Made by a program: the position numbers and the translations under genes. From Mytilus edulis (lineage: Eukaryota > Mollusca > Bivalvia > Mytilida > Mytilidae), in NCBI RefSeq assembly GCF_963676685.1, contig NC_092346.1, forward strand, positions 32,811,133-32,875,132: a stretch of 64,000 nt of DNA, given 5' to 3'. Below the pieces are notes generated by a model. It was not told the DNA's origin. It searched no databases and saw nothing but the letters and a program-made list of their open reading frames with translations. Of this stretch, positions 21,656 to 32,759 are shown piece by piece; the first letter of the stretch is position 1; each line of letters opens with the position of its first letter.

Positions 21656-22985
21656 GTAATTACATCCAGAATAGGCATTGTCATGTGACCTAGACTCCAT
21701 TTTCTTGCTTAATTGAGCAGGTTTAATTAAACTCATCATAGATACCAGGATTGAAATTTTGTATTTGCACCAGACTCACATTTCATCTTCAAAAGACTCA
21801 TCAGTAATGCTTGATTCAAAGAAGTTAAAAAAGCCGAATTGAGGGGAGTTAAAGGTCGGTGTGCCAATCTGGTCTTTAGTCTGTCTGTTGTTAGTTGGTC
21901 TTTCCTGTTTCAGTCACAATAACATTTGGTTAAAGAAAATTTACTTTAATTTGTTGTTACAACTACTATAAACTTAGCACACATGTTCATTATAATGTGA
22001 AATTTGGAAAAGATATGCCAAATAAGGGTGTTGATCCCAATTTTGTGATTTTTTTTTTTTTTTGCATGAAGTATGGTGTCTAATCATCTGATGGTTCATT
22101 ATTCCTTTTTGAAAGTCAGGTTTTGATGCATTCAGTACTGAAACTAGTTGTTTTGATTACCAACGAGTTTGCCATTTCAAAATCTAAAGCATTCTGGGTA
22201 ATATTGTCATAGATTTTCATCACATGTTTTGATAGGTTAACAACATCTTAAACAATGGATATTCAACCAATGACATATATTAGTATTTTTAATTGCTGTA
22301 CAAACATTGGGCCATTCCAGTTAATATCTGCTAAAGGGGGATGGATGGTCCTTTCTGCGGGGTGTAAAATTTTTACATCTTAGGGGTGAAATTTTGGGTT
22401 TTTTCATCTGACAGGTACCTTATACGAAAAAAACTTCAGAGGGTCTTGGCAACAGTAAGTAATTAAAAATGATTACATCTTAGGGGTAACAAAAATGCCT
22501 ATGTCAGATCTAATAAGTGCTTTGAAATGTAGACAGTTTCGTATCTTGCATCATCTGGTATTGTTTTTAAAATTCTAATGGGTACAATCCTTGCAGTAAA
22601 AAATTCTGATAGGTCATTTTTTTCCATATTAATATTTTTAATTGCTGTACAAACATTGAAATTACCCCTTATGTTCTTAGTGGTGAACTAAAAAAAAGGA
22701 CTTTTACTGAACAGTTAAATTGCTGAAAATATAACACTGCATAAGCCAAAAACCTGTCTTAAGTGAACTCATCAATCAGAACTTTTAAGCTGATCACCTG
22801 TCTAATCCAAACTAAATCATCAGTTCCTGACAAGTTAGGTTTGACAAATTTCACTGCATGTAGATTGCATTGCACAGTTGACAATTCTGTAGTCTAATCA
22901 GTCTAAGACATCTTTGTAATATATTTATATTCAGCCATCATGATTTTATTAACGCTGTAAACAAACGTTTTCTTCATTTTCACAG

Positions 22986-23119
22986 GTTAGAAATAAACTA
23001 GATAGAAGAAAATATGATATTAAGAGAATACCATTGAATCCTAAAAGTAAATATTTCAACAAGAAAATTACCAGGGAGGTCAAATTACTGTCTCGTCTCA
23101 ATCATGAAAATGTTGTCAG
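22986..23119 (+). pseudogene. EIF2AK4: GCN2 copy A exon 15 (kinase N-lobe, catalytic lysine)
   Basis: 134 nt, phase 0/2, acceptor ttcacag, donor gtaact. It encodes VRNKLDRRKYDIKRIPLNPK... and REVKLLSRLNHENVVR, matching human VQNKLDGCCYAVKRIPINP...LLSRLHHENIVR. The ATP-anchoring lysine is kept (codon 23022-23024), but the usual alanine two residues before it is Asp (YDIK instead of YAVK). Confidence 0.86.
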
Positions 23120-23504
23120 GTAACTATTTATGCCCTTTTTTTAGACTTGTGTTACTTACGTGGATTTATTTATTTTCATGTGGAACAACTTTCATGGTTT
23201 GATATAAACTTGCAGTTTCATGGTTTGCTTGATATTACATACATTCCTAATAGGAATTTTCTTTACAAAGTTTGCAATTTGTTCAAAATTTTAATTTGTG
23301 GTTACCCTGAAATCAAGAATCCAGTAAAATCCATTGTTTAAAAAAATAATCATATTTCAAGATGAATTTTTCAATATTTGTATACAGAATAAAGAATAGG
23401 CAATATAGGAAAGGTGTACTGACATAAGTAGTCTCTAAACACATTAGCTCCATGGAGCTTTCGTTAGTAGAAGCCATATTAACTATGTGTATCAGTGAGA
23501 AAAA

Positions 23505-23639
23505 TGTAAAAGCATAAAAATATAGTATATACCAATACACATAATTAACAGCGCCTGGTGATGTTTGATAGGCTATCAAACATCACCAGGCGCTGTTAAT
23601 TATGTGTATTGGTATATACTATATTTTTATGCTTTTACA
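23505..23639. repeat. Perfect palindrome, 67-bp arms, 1-nt spacer
   Basis: Arms 23505-23571 and 23573-23639 are exact reverse complements around base 23572. A direct repeat ACAGAATAAAGAATAG follows the right arm (about 23637) and also lies about 120 bp left of the palindrome (about 23385). It is an intronic foldback or an assembly inversion artefact. Confidence 0.95.
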
Positions 23640-23910
23640 GAATAAAGAATAGTTGATTTAAAATTGATTTGTAATGACCTTGAATATATATAGATGTTGT
23701 CTGCAGTATGGCATAGATATCAATGAAGACTCATTTAAATTTGCAGTGGGGTGTGATCTTCACTTCATGTAGAAGGTTTCACTGTAACTTTGAGAAGGAT
23801 AACAGCAGTAAAATGACTTTTGTTTTTAATATCAAGTGTGTGTAGGAGTTTTGTTTAATGAATTAATAAAACATTTTAGTTTCAAACACTACCACTTTTT
23901 TTTACGATAG

Positions 23911-24002
23911 GTATTATAATTCCTGGATTGAGACCAGTGAGGATCCAGCGCACAATGACTCATCATTATCCTGCTCCACGACCACAGGTACTGGTACAAC
24001 AG
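23911..24002 (+). pseudogene. EIF2AK4: GCN2 copy A exon 16 (last recognisable exon)
   Basis: 92 nt from acceptor acgatag to donor gtaaaa. It encodes RYYNSWIETSEDPAHNDSSL then a Ser/Thr/Gly-rich tail, matching human VRYYNAWIE and the start of the kinase insert. The open frame could instead read on past the donor for about 20 residues (GKTQSTSDSSSLMKN...) to a TAA, so the true 3' boundary is uncertain. No further GCN2 homology follows. Confidence 0.78.
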
Positions 24003-25996
24003 GTAAAACTCAATCAACCAGCGACAGCAGTTCCTTAATGAAGAACAGTCTGAATTTTATTAATTAAGACTCCATTAGTTGAAATGATTATTGGAATACA
24101 AGAAGTTACAAGTGTCTCAATGGCTAGCTGGTGTCCATTTTCTCCTAGTGAAGCCGTGAAGTAGCCCATTTTATCATAACTAACAATGTAAGCTTAAATG
24201 TCTAAATCTGATTTGAGTTCTGACAGAACACATTAAGAGAAATTGGTATCAAATTGGGGATCCAAGTTTACGCTAAGGATTGACATTGCTTTTTCAGTGT
24301 TCTAAGGTGTCGTGTACCATGAATTAATGACATTATACGTATGACTCTATTAAATTTATATCTAAATTACAGTTTAAAATTTTCTAAAGAAACCGAAGTA
24401 GATATTTCATATACGGTATAAAATAAACAAGATATTTAGTAGGAGGGGATTTTTTTTTAATCGGTACTCAGAAAGCTTTTATTCTTCTCAAATTATATAC
24501 AGTATAAAATAAACAAGATATTTAGGAGGGCAATTTTTTTTAAGTCAGTACTCAGAAAGCTTTTACTCATCTCAAATATCAAATAAAGTGGAAATTCGTT
24601 AAGAAAACAAAGACCTAGAAGATTATATTGGGAGTTTGGACAAGATAATATTTAGATTTAATCAGCTTCCTCAAATTCATTAAGGGATTCTCCTACAAGT
24701 GTTGACTCTGAATCTGATTATGTAAACACACAGTATTGACTTTGTTACAACCAGAAAGCAAGCAGTCTGTTTGCACATTAAGCAACGTTTAAATTGCCCT
24801 CTATGATACAATTAATCTGGAATGCAACATGCATAAGTTCAAAAGGCAAACTTTCACTGCTATTTGAGTAATTGCTTGATTTGTTTGATGTTATATGTAT
24901 GGGTTATTAAATGAAGAAGATTCAACTTGTATCTGTGTAAAAGTTTTGAAGATTTCAAATCGTTGTAGCTATTTAAGTAATTGGAGTATCTGTTTGAAGT
25001 GTTTGATATCTATCACATACAAATGAGCAGAGAATCAACTTGGGTGTGAAAAACTTCAAATCAACTTGGAAAATTTCAAAACATTTTGTAAACATGTGAG
25101 AAAGGTTTTTCTTCATAGTTAGACAAGATAGATAAAAATTTGTTAGCGGTTCGAAAAAATGGGGAAGTGTAGGGACAATTTTTTTTTTTTAACAATTTAT
25201 GTTTTTGTTGAAAAAGTTTTGGAATTTTCATGTGTTTGTTGTCTGTTTGTATTGAAATTTTAAGAATTTAGCATAAAAGTTTGGTGATTATTGAAAGTAG
25301 AACCATATATGTAAATCAACCTTGCCTTATTACATATTAAAGTTACTAGTAGTGTTTGCTTTTGTATACAACATGTTACTTAGCAGTTTGTTCCCCATGA
25401 ATTCTATATTTACATCTGGGAATTGGAATAATTAGCGAAAATAAATAAAAATGAGAAGAATAATATCATTAGGGTTGTCTGCAGGCTGATGAGGAATTCA
25501 ATGGCATAGGAATCCGAAAGGCTCATCAACTTGTAACTTAATCTCATGAAAAACTTTTAATGGCTCTAAAGAAGTAATTTAGGGCAAAAGATGTTTTCAC
25601 CAGCCTTCTCCTCTGATCCAGTTCATTTCTCAACAAACATTTATCATGAATTAAATGCATTTTTGAATGGTTTAAAGACTTTTGTCAACAATTTGAAGAT
25701 AAACTGTGAAATTTGGCTAAGTTTCGCCTGTAATTTAGAAGTAAATATCTGTACTGAGGTTGATAGGGGAGGTCAGAGGTCACCTTAGTAATGAGAATTT
25801 GTCTAAATCTTGGCAAAGGATGATATAGACTCTGGTTTTTGTGTGGCGCCTCACTTGTATATCAGTCATTAATCATTCCTTAGTGACAGTTTGTCCACAA
25901 TTAGGCCAAAGTCAAATTATTTTGTTGATAATTAGACAAGGCCAGTGCAAAAATAATATTGGTTAAAAAGTAAATTTTTATTTTTTTTATTTCCAG
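24003..25996. other. Inferred duplication junction between GCN2 copy A and Meis
   Basis: No exon or element was recognised here. Two similar ~100-bp segments (around 24400-24480 and 24490-24580, sharing ATAAAATAAACAAGATATTTAG) form a short direct repeat. GCN2 homology ends on the left and Meis coding begins on the right, so the junction proposed in the findings falls in this interval. Confidence 0.5.
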
Positions 25997-26055
25997 GTTT
26001 ATTAATGCAAGGCGAAGAATAGTGCAACCAATGATTGACCAATCAAATAGAGCAG
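25997..26055 (+). CDS. Meis exon: homeodomain end
   Basis: 59 nt, acceptor atttccag, donor gtaaga. One base completes the Trp codon of WFIN, followed by 19 codons FINARRRIVQPMIDQSNRA. The Asn and Arg of helix 3 that contact DNA are present. Confidence 0.93.
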
Positions 26056-28485
26056 GTAAGAATATGAATATTTTTGTAATATTTGCCACTGGACACTTCA
26101 GCAATTAGTATATATTAATTCTCTTATACAAAATATTGGTTTGTTTTTGCCAAAATTTTATACTAATAACCTAAAAAAAAATCAAACTTGAAAAATTCAT
26201 TTAAATTAAAACATAAAACTTTCCATGTATTTTTAACTATGCAAATTTACACTCCTCCCCCTTTCTGGATTTAAACCTTCTGGTATGGAAATACATCAAG
26301 CATTTCAATTTCCATCCAAATGGCCATTTAATTGCCTAAGCTTTAAGGATTATAAATTATTGTGACTTGCAGAATGCCAACCTGACAATAGAATACGAAC
26401 AAAAAAAAAAAACACAAAAATTATGATTTCCTTTTCTTAATTAAAATCTAATGTATATTGTTTAGTAGGTATAAAAATGACGGAAATGAAATGAAGACAT
26501 TTGTCATTATAACCACATTACCATTGGTTTTTCTCTATAAAATTCATGACACGGTCATTTTGGCATGTTGCAAATGAAACAATAAACCATTGTAGTCTTA
26601 CATAATATTAAACCCATAAACCCATCAACTGTCAAAAATATGCAAATAAGAGAAAAGTATTAACTAAATTTACTTCCTTTTGCATGTTCCAGTTATATTT
26701 ATTTAAAAACCTTAAAGATTTTATACATAATTCATAAAGCATTTAGTGCCTTCTAGTATAATGCAAGTTGATGCCTTTTATTGAGGAACAAAGTTTTTTC
26801 ATGTCGTAATAAAAATATTAATTTTTGTCGTCTTTGTTTCTGCGGAACTTCAACAATAAATTGCATAATAATTAGTAGCTAAGTATTTTATAAATGTATG
26901 CAAACTTGCTTTTTATTTTATTTTCTATCAATTTCTCACTTGTACGCTGATATTTTTTATCTACAAGGCTATTTTCGCCCTCAGTATCCTAATATTTTAA
27001 AAAGCTATTTAACACAAAATTGGCATATATCATCAGCAATTTAGTTTTCATCTGTGGGTTGTTGTTAATTAGCTCTCTGTTTGCAGTCTAAAGGTAAAAC
27101 TCTGAGATGAAACTTTTATCTTTGGTGGCATGGCTCTTATGGAAATTGCATTTCTTTTAAGCTTGTTATTCTTGACAGAATCTCGCATCTCCTGAGGAGC
27201 GAAAATCTTTCCAATTGAAATTCCTCTTCCCTCATAACGAGGGTCTGTAAGTGGGTACTAAATGGTTTAAATGTGATCTAGATGTACCTCTAAGTGTTCC
27301 CTATCTGTTTTCAGTTTATACAAGGCCGTTCTTTGTTTCACATGCTGTTAGGAGTAAGATATTCTCTCAAAAAAACTATGTATATAAGCATTATTGTTCG
27401 GCAATAAAAGTGTTTTTTTTTGTTAATAACACTTTAGGTTCAAAACAGTAATATTAATTTTGTCAAAATTTCAAATGTCGAAAGTATTAATACAATCGGT
27501 GAAGTTTCTAACCACAAATATTTGATCTGAATACAAAATAATTATACTGCATGTAAAAACAGATGTTTTATAAAGATAAATACAAAGACAAACATAATCA
27601 TTGTCTTAATCTTTTCAGCACCAGGAGGTCATGGATATAGTCCAGAGAGTATGGGTTGGGATAGCCAGGCCATGGCACATATGAGTCCTCACAGTAAGTA
27701 GTTTAAACACCCCTGTACATATTTTGTGTTCTGATAAATTGAAAGATCAGATTAAGATGAATCTGTTAATCTCAGATTAGGCTTAATGGTTCATCAAAGG
27801 TTGAATCAATTTGTTCACAGCTTAAGTGTAATTTGTTCACAATTTAAAAGTTAATGTGAAGCTTAATTGGTTCAAAAGATAAGCTCATAGAAAACAAACA
27901 ATGTACAAATTGTTAAAGCACATGAAATCTTTCTGAATTAATATTGAGATTGAATGTGAAGGAGATATTGGGTATATACAAATGAGACAGCTACCTAATA
28001 ACATGTAGAAGAAAAAATAAGACATTTTTTGAAGTTCTGTGTCATATTGGGCTTAAATAAGCAAAGCAAAAGTACATAGCAATGCATACTTATAAAGTGA
28101 CAATTTAAGTTTTGAAAGAATTAATTACATGATAAAAAATTTAATATTTTTTATTTTAATTCCAGTGTTCCAAGGAAGACATGGTAGTGAAATGTATGAT
28201 CAAATGAAGGGATATTCTCATATGGAAGGACAAAGATACGATATGCTTGGAGTTCAGGGTATGCATAGTAGTGACATGTTCGGAAGTACTGCTGTCACTG
28301 GCAGTAGTTCATACTCTCAGATGTCACAGTTACGACCACCAGTTCATTCGCAAGCAATGCTAATACCAGGGCATCCACATCATATGATGATGGGACACGG
28401 AGCCCACGGCATGAGTCAAAGTCCTCCATTACATGGCAGCTTGGACAGTATGGGTGCACACATTCAGGATATTCATGCTGGATAA
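25997..28485 (+). CDS. Meis/homothorax TALE homeobox protein, C-terminal three exons (partial)
   Basis: Three exons chain in phase: 25997-26055, 27619-27693 and 28166-28485 (stop TAA). The first encodes FINARRRIVQPMIDQSNRA, the end of homeodomain helix 3 and the adjoining segment typical of Meis proteins; in vertebrates the exon boundary also falls between W and F of WFIN. The last two encode a Met/His/Gly/Ser-rich tail with IPGHPHH and a terminal QDIHAG, like the PGHPHH and MDIHAQ of vertebrate MEIS. Meis proteins bind TGACAG-type sites with Pbx and Hox partners in development. The conserved MEIS/PREP domain and most of the homeodomain are not in the window, so their exons should lie further upstream. 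That intron must then span more than 24 kb and contain the GCN2 fragment, unless the assembly is wrong. Confidence 0.9.
27619..27693 (+). CDS. Meis exon: C-terminal region 1
   Basis: 75 nt, acceptor cttttcag, donor gtaagt. It encodes PGGHGYSPESMGWDSQAMAH and MSPH, comparable to the GYSPEGQPMG segment of vertebrate MEIS. Confidence 0.9.
28166..28485 (+). CDS. Meis terminal coding exon
   Basis: 320 nt from acceptor aattccag to TAA. It is Met/His/Ser-rich with MLIPGHPHHMMMGHGAHG and ends IQDIHAG. It matches the end of MEIS family proteins in motif order. Confidence 0.9.
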
Positions 28486-30170
28486 ATATCAGGAGTAAAA
28501 ACTTTGTGCTTTAAAAAGAACAGGGACATTTGGCTTGGCCTGCGAACATAATTAAGCCAAGGAATAAAGCGTGACTTACAAGTATTTGTGGGTACGGTAG
28601 TTTAAAACTACGACCTATTTTATTACAATCACGGTGATCTCTCAATCATTTAGCAGTCACTCATTGTGTAGAATCTAATTCCTAACGGTTGCAGGCTAGC
28701 CAAGGGAAGTAACTAGTGTGCTAGTCAATCTAACAGAGTAAGGGAGTCGACAACTGACTGCAGTTTTAAAACTAGTCTTCACAACTTGTTATAATGGGAT
28801 ATGGGGAAAACTACGCAAAAGTATTATTAAAAAAAAAACGCAGTTCATGTTGACAATGAGTTGCCAAGTATTATATATGTATTTTGTTGTCTCTGGACAA
28901 GAAACACGTCTTGGTCACATATGTGCCGCATACCTCATGATGATCAAAATAAATGTACATTTGAATGGCCATGACTTTGTAAAGCATTCCACGTCAAAGT
29001 ATGTTCTGTCAAACATCAACTCTTCAGTTGAAGGAATATGTTTTTGTGCCATGGAATATTTGAATTTTTTGTCATATGACATTGTTAAACCAATCAGAAG
29101 AGTTGCCCTGTAGTGGGGTGACCAATTAAATTAAAGCTTTAAGATTTACCTCATTATTATTCCTTTGTAATTATAGCCAGTTCCATTGTGTTGGAAGTGG
29201 ACATTTTATTTAATGGTGCATGTTAAAAAAAGTATTTGGTGCAAATTATTTGTATAGTAAAGATGTTTGTTGAATGTATGTTTATATATGTTATTGTGTA
29301 TGAAAGTGAAAAATCATTATTTGGAGAGTTTTTTCTTTGTGTGACATTTTTTACTTTCTGGCCAGGCTGTTTAGATCTACTTGCAGTTTAATTTGTAAAT
29401 GTTTTGTTGTTTTTGTTGAAGTTTGTTTGAATATTTTTTTTAGATTGAACAAATTTTAAGCTTGATGTTTATTCGATCTGCCAGATTTTATTTTTTTTTG
29501 ATAATTAACCAATTTGTTTTTGGTTTGTGATTTGTTACAGAATGATTTTTTTGTTTTTTTCTTTTATCTAAAAACAAGTACTAAGTTATTTCTAAGTGCT
29601 GACCATTTATTTATGATGTTTTTAAAAAAATGTTAAAGTGCAGATTTTAAACTGGCATGTAATTACTACATGTGTATTTAATTGTAAAGTAATATTAATG
29701 TCAGAGACTGCTGAAATCTTTCCTTTATCTTTTTGTACTGATTTTAACTAGAGAAAGACATATTTATATGTATATCTGTAGCAATTATTTTAGATTGTTT
29801 CAAGATGTCCGATATTACATTTCTTAACTATACTTCTTTTATGATTCCCCAATAAATATATATTTACATTTTTTATCATTTCAATGCCAGAATGAACAAA
29901 AAATAACTGAAAAAGATGTATCAAATTTTCAGAAAATCTTAGACAATCATGTACGAGGTTTACCAAAAATACACTGAAATTGATTATTGTCTGAATGTGT
30001 CTGACTATGAGGAAATGAAAGATTGCAATGATGTGTGTGGTGAAGTGTGGAGCTGAGCTTGATGCTTAGGGACTTGTGAAAAATTTTAGGGAATTTTAAT
30101 ACGAGATTGTCAAATATTTTGAGCAAAATTCCAGAGAAATAAAAATTGTTGTAATAAACTAATTGCTTGT
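28486..30170 (+). other. Meis 3' untranslated region
   Basis: No ORF or repeat. Long AT-rich and T-rich sequence with candidate poly(A) signals AATAAA at 29851, 30138 and 30153, the last two followed by a GT/T-rich stretch (TTGCTTGTGTTTTATTATATTTGTTTGT). The 3' end is therefore likely about 30.17 kb. Confidence 0.6.
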
Positions 30171-30249
30171 GTTTTATTATATTTGTTTGTCCAATATGTA
30201 CCTGTTATTAAATGAGGCTGACGATATCAAAGGGCCATACATTTAAAAC

Positions 30250-31150
30250 TTGTAAGTCAAAGGATGGATTTGTATCTTAATATCAAATCCTTGGTAGAAG
30301 AAAAGCTGACAACACCATGGCAAAAAAAACAACAAGAAACAACTAGCTTAAATACAAACATGTCAATAAAAAACTTGATAGAAAAATTCATTGGCCTTTG
30401 GTATCAAAATCATACTTGGTCAAAATACAAAAATGTCAACAAAAAAAATCATAGAAATATACATTTGCCTTTAGTATCAAAATCATACGTTTGTTAAAAT
30501 ACAAAAATGTCAACAAAAAACTTCATAGAAATATACATTGGCCTTTAGTATCAAAATCATACGTTTGTTAAAATACAAAAATGTCAACAAAAAACTTCAT
30601 AGAAATATACATTGGCCTTTAGTATCAAAATCATACTTGATTGAAATACAAAAGTGTCAACAAAAAACTTCATAGAAAAATACATTGGCCTTTAGTATCA
30701 AAATCATACTTTGTTAAAATACAAAAGTGTCAACAAAAAACTTCATAGAAATATACATTGGCCTTTAGTATCAAAATTATACTTGATTGAAATACAAAAG
30801 TGTCAACAAAAAAAATCATAAAAAAATACATTTGCCTTTAGTATCAAAATCATACTTGGTTAAAATACAAAAATGTCAACAAAAAACTTCATAGAAATAT
30901 ACTTTGGCCTTTAATCAAAATTATACTTGATTGAAATACAAAAGTGTCAACAAAAAAAATCATAAAAAAATACATTGGCCTTTAGTATCAAAATCATACT
31001 TGGTTAAAATACAAAAATGTCAACAAAAAACTTCATTGAAAAATATATCTTTAGTATCAAAATCATACTGTATTAAAATACAAAAACGACAACAAAAAAC
31101 TTCATAGAAAAATACATTGCCCTTTAGTATCAAAAACACTTGGTTGAAAT
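30250..31150. repeat. ~73-bp tandem array, about 12 units
   Basis: Units share TTGGCCTTTAGTATCAAAAT, CATACTTGGTTAAAATACAA and AAATGTCAACAAAAAACTTC. It starts within about 100 bp of the inferred Meis poly(A) site. No coding potential. Confidence 0.9.
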
Positions 31151-31342
31151 GAAAAGGAAAAAGAATTCATATCTCAAATTTTCATTCAAAGATAAAATTT
31201 CAAATCATAAAAAAAAGAAGATTTGCACTTGTTGAAACTGAAGATTGAAGATTTAAAAGATGATAAAAATGATCAGTCAAATATTTGATTTTTCCATGAT
31301 TCATATGGTACCAAAACTAGTTCAGATAAAACCTTCTGATTA

Positions 31343-31460
31343 GATATAAAAAGATGTGTTATGAGACAAGTCTCCATCCAGGTCAAGGTTTTCAACAAGG
31401 AGCCCTGGCTCACACCAAGCTCAGCACTCAGCAAGCTATAAAGAGCCCCCAAAATGACTA
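31343..31460. repeat. Fragment of interspersed bivalve-type repeat
   Basis: AAAAAGATGTGTTATGAGAC, GTTTTCAACAAGGAGCC and AGCAAGCTATAAAGAGCCCC are degenerate modules of the 2814-3130 family. Confidence 0.5.
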
Positions 31461-31475
31461 GTAAGTTTCATTTTT

Positions 31476-31967
31476 ATGCCCCACCTACGAAAGTAGAGGG
31501 GCATCATGTTTTTGGGTCTGTGTGTCTGCCCACCTACAATAGTAGAGGGGCATTATGTTCTAGTCTGTGTGTCTGTTCGATTGTTCGTTTGTCTGTCCTG
31601 CTTCAGGTTAAAGTTTTTGGTCAAGGTAGTTTTGGATTAAGTTGAAGTCTAATCAACTTGAAACTTCGTATACCCTATGATACGATCTTTCTAATTTTTA
31701 TGCCAAATTGGATTTTTTTACCCAAATTTCACTGTCCATTGAACATAGAAAATGATAGTGCAAGTTTCAGGTTAAAGTTTTTGGTCAAGATAGTTTTTGA
31801 ATAAATTGAAGTCCAATCAACTTGAAACTTAGTACACATGTTTCCTATGACTTGATTTTTCTAGTTTTAATGCCAAATGAGATTTTTCACCCCAATATCA
31901 CAGTCCACTATACATAGAAAATGATAATGCAAGTGGGGCATCGGTGTACTATGGACACATTCTTGTT
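31476..31967. mobile_element. Pearl-like element with ATGCCCC/GGGGCAT hairpin
   Basis: It follows TTTTT. The hairpin ATGCCCCACCTACGA...GTAGAGGGGCAT occurs twice. Two ~160-bp cores follow, marked by CAGGTTAAAGTTTTTGGTCA and AATCAACTTGAAACTT, then GTGGGGCATCGGTGTACTAT and the terminus GGACACATTCTTGTT. The terminus resembles that of the 4390-5500 family (CTCTTGTT). Confidence 0.75.
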
Positions 31968-32759
31968 CTTCATGTCTTTTATCATATAGATGCATAAAGT
32001 ACAACAATTGAGGGAAAGAAAATATGAAATAAAGTCTCCAAAATTTTTCCCCTACTGATTTTCATAGTCCATTTTCAGGAATCTTTTGCCTGAAATGCAT
32101 TACAAATTTATTAAGATCAATTTATATTTGTTTATTTCTTAAACAGTCATTCATAAATAAAGTATGTAAATTTATATATTCAATTTTTTAGAATATGTTG
32201 ACATGAATTCACCTTCATTTTTATTTTAACTAAGTTAGGTTTGATTTTTTTATAATGAACAATTATACGTTGAGAAATTAAGATAGAAAAAGTACTGTGA
32301 AGGTTTTCTTACTTGTTTAGTATCAGTTTTTGTTCATTTAATTTTCCCTTCAATCAACGAAAATGAAATGCATATTTTAATTGAGTCAAAAAGCTTTCAT
32401 TTTACATCTACAAATTTAAAACATCACAAACCAACATTGATTACACATACCAAAAAAAATGTTACCAAAGAAGAAAAGCATCTACCTAGAAAGCTCCCAA
32501 CAACCATATGTTAAGTATATAACCTTTTGTATAAGAGAATATCCGAAATACAACCACATGAAGGAAAAAGTAATATATAAATAGAAAAATAACAAAAAAT
32601 CCTGATTGACCATTATAGACCAGGCACTTACTAACTAAGGAATAATAATCAAGAACAAGATTGCAAATATCAAATATGAATAGAAGATCAACAGAGCATT
32701 TCCCCAAAACCAACTGACATCAAATGTAAAACTATTAAATAGGTAGTAACCTACTGTTG

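Larger units (their letters stand above)
337..24002 (+). pseudogene. EIF2AK4: Partial, frameshifted GCN2 (EIF2AK4) copy, exons 4-16
   Basis: Thirteen exons with matching splice phases can be chained. They give the end of the RWD domain, a charged coiled-coil linker, an S/T/P-rich linker, the pseudokinase domain and the start of the catalytic kinase N-lobe of GCN2, the kinase that phosphorylates eIF2alpha when uncharged tRNA accumulates. Landmarks are the RWD end (VMVLELAQHV), pseudokinase EWVLKW and GLEYLH..VVHK, and the glycine loop GKGGFG. The copy looks non-functional: single-base deletions shift the frame in exons 10 and 14, the ~62-nt exon expected between exons 10 and 11 was not found, and no exon for the catalytic loop, activation segment, HisRS-like domain or C-terminal domain follows before Meis exons begin at 25997. 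Exons 1-3 may lie upstream of the window. An apparently intact second copy starts at 56134. Sequencing error could explain the frameshifts, but not the missing 3' half. Confidence 0.85.

Noticed and set aside
22700-22870. Possible relative of the 7828 MITE (CCTGTCTAATCC motif)
   Set aside because: Only a short motif is shared, and no inverted ends or TA flanks could be established.
24003-24066. Extension of GCN2 exon 16 by about 20 codons to TAA
   Set aside because: Possible, but a good donor (gtaaaa) is present at 24003 and Ser-rich low-complexity sequence does not discriminate. Mentioned as an uncertainty only.
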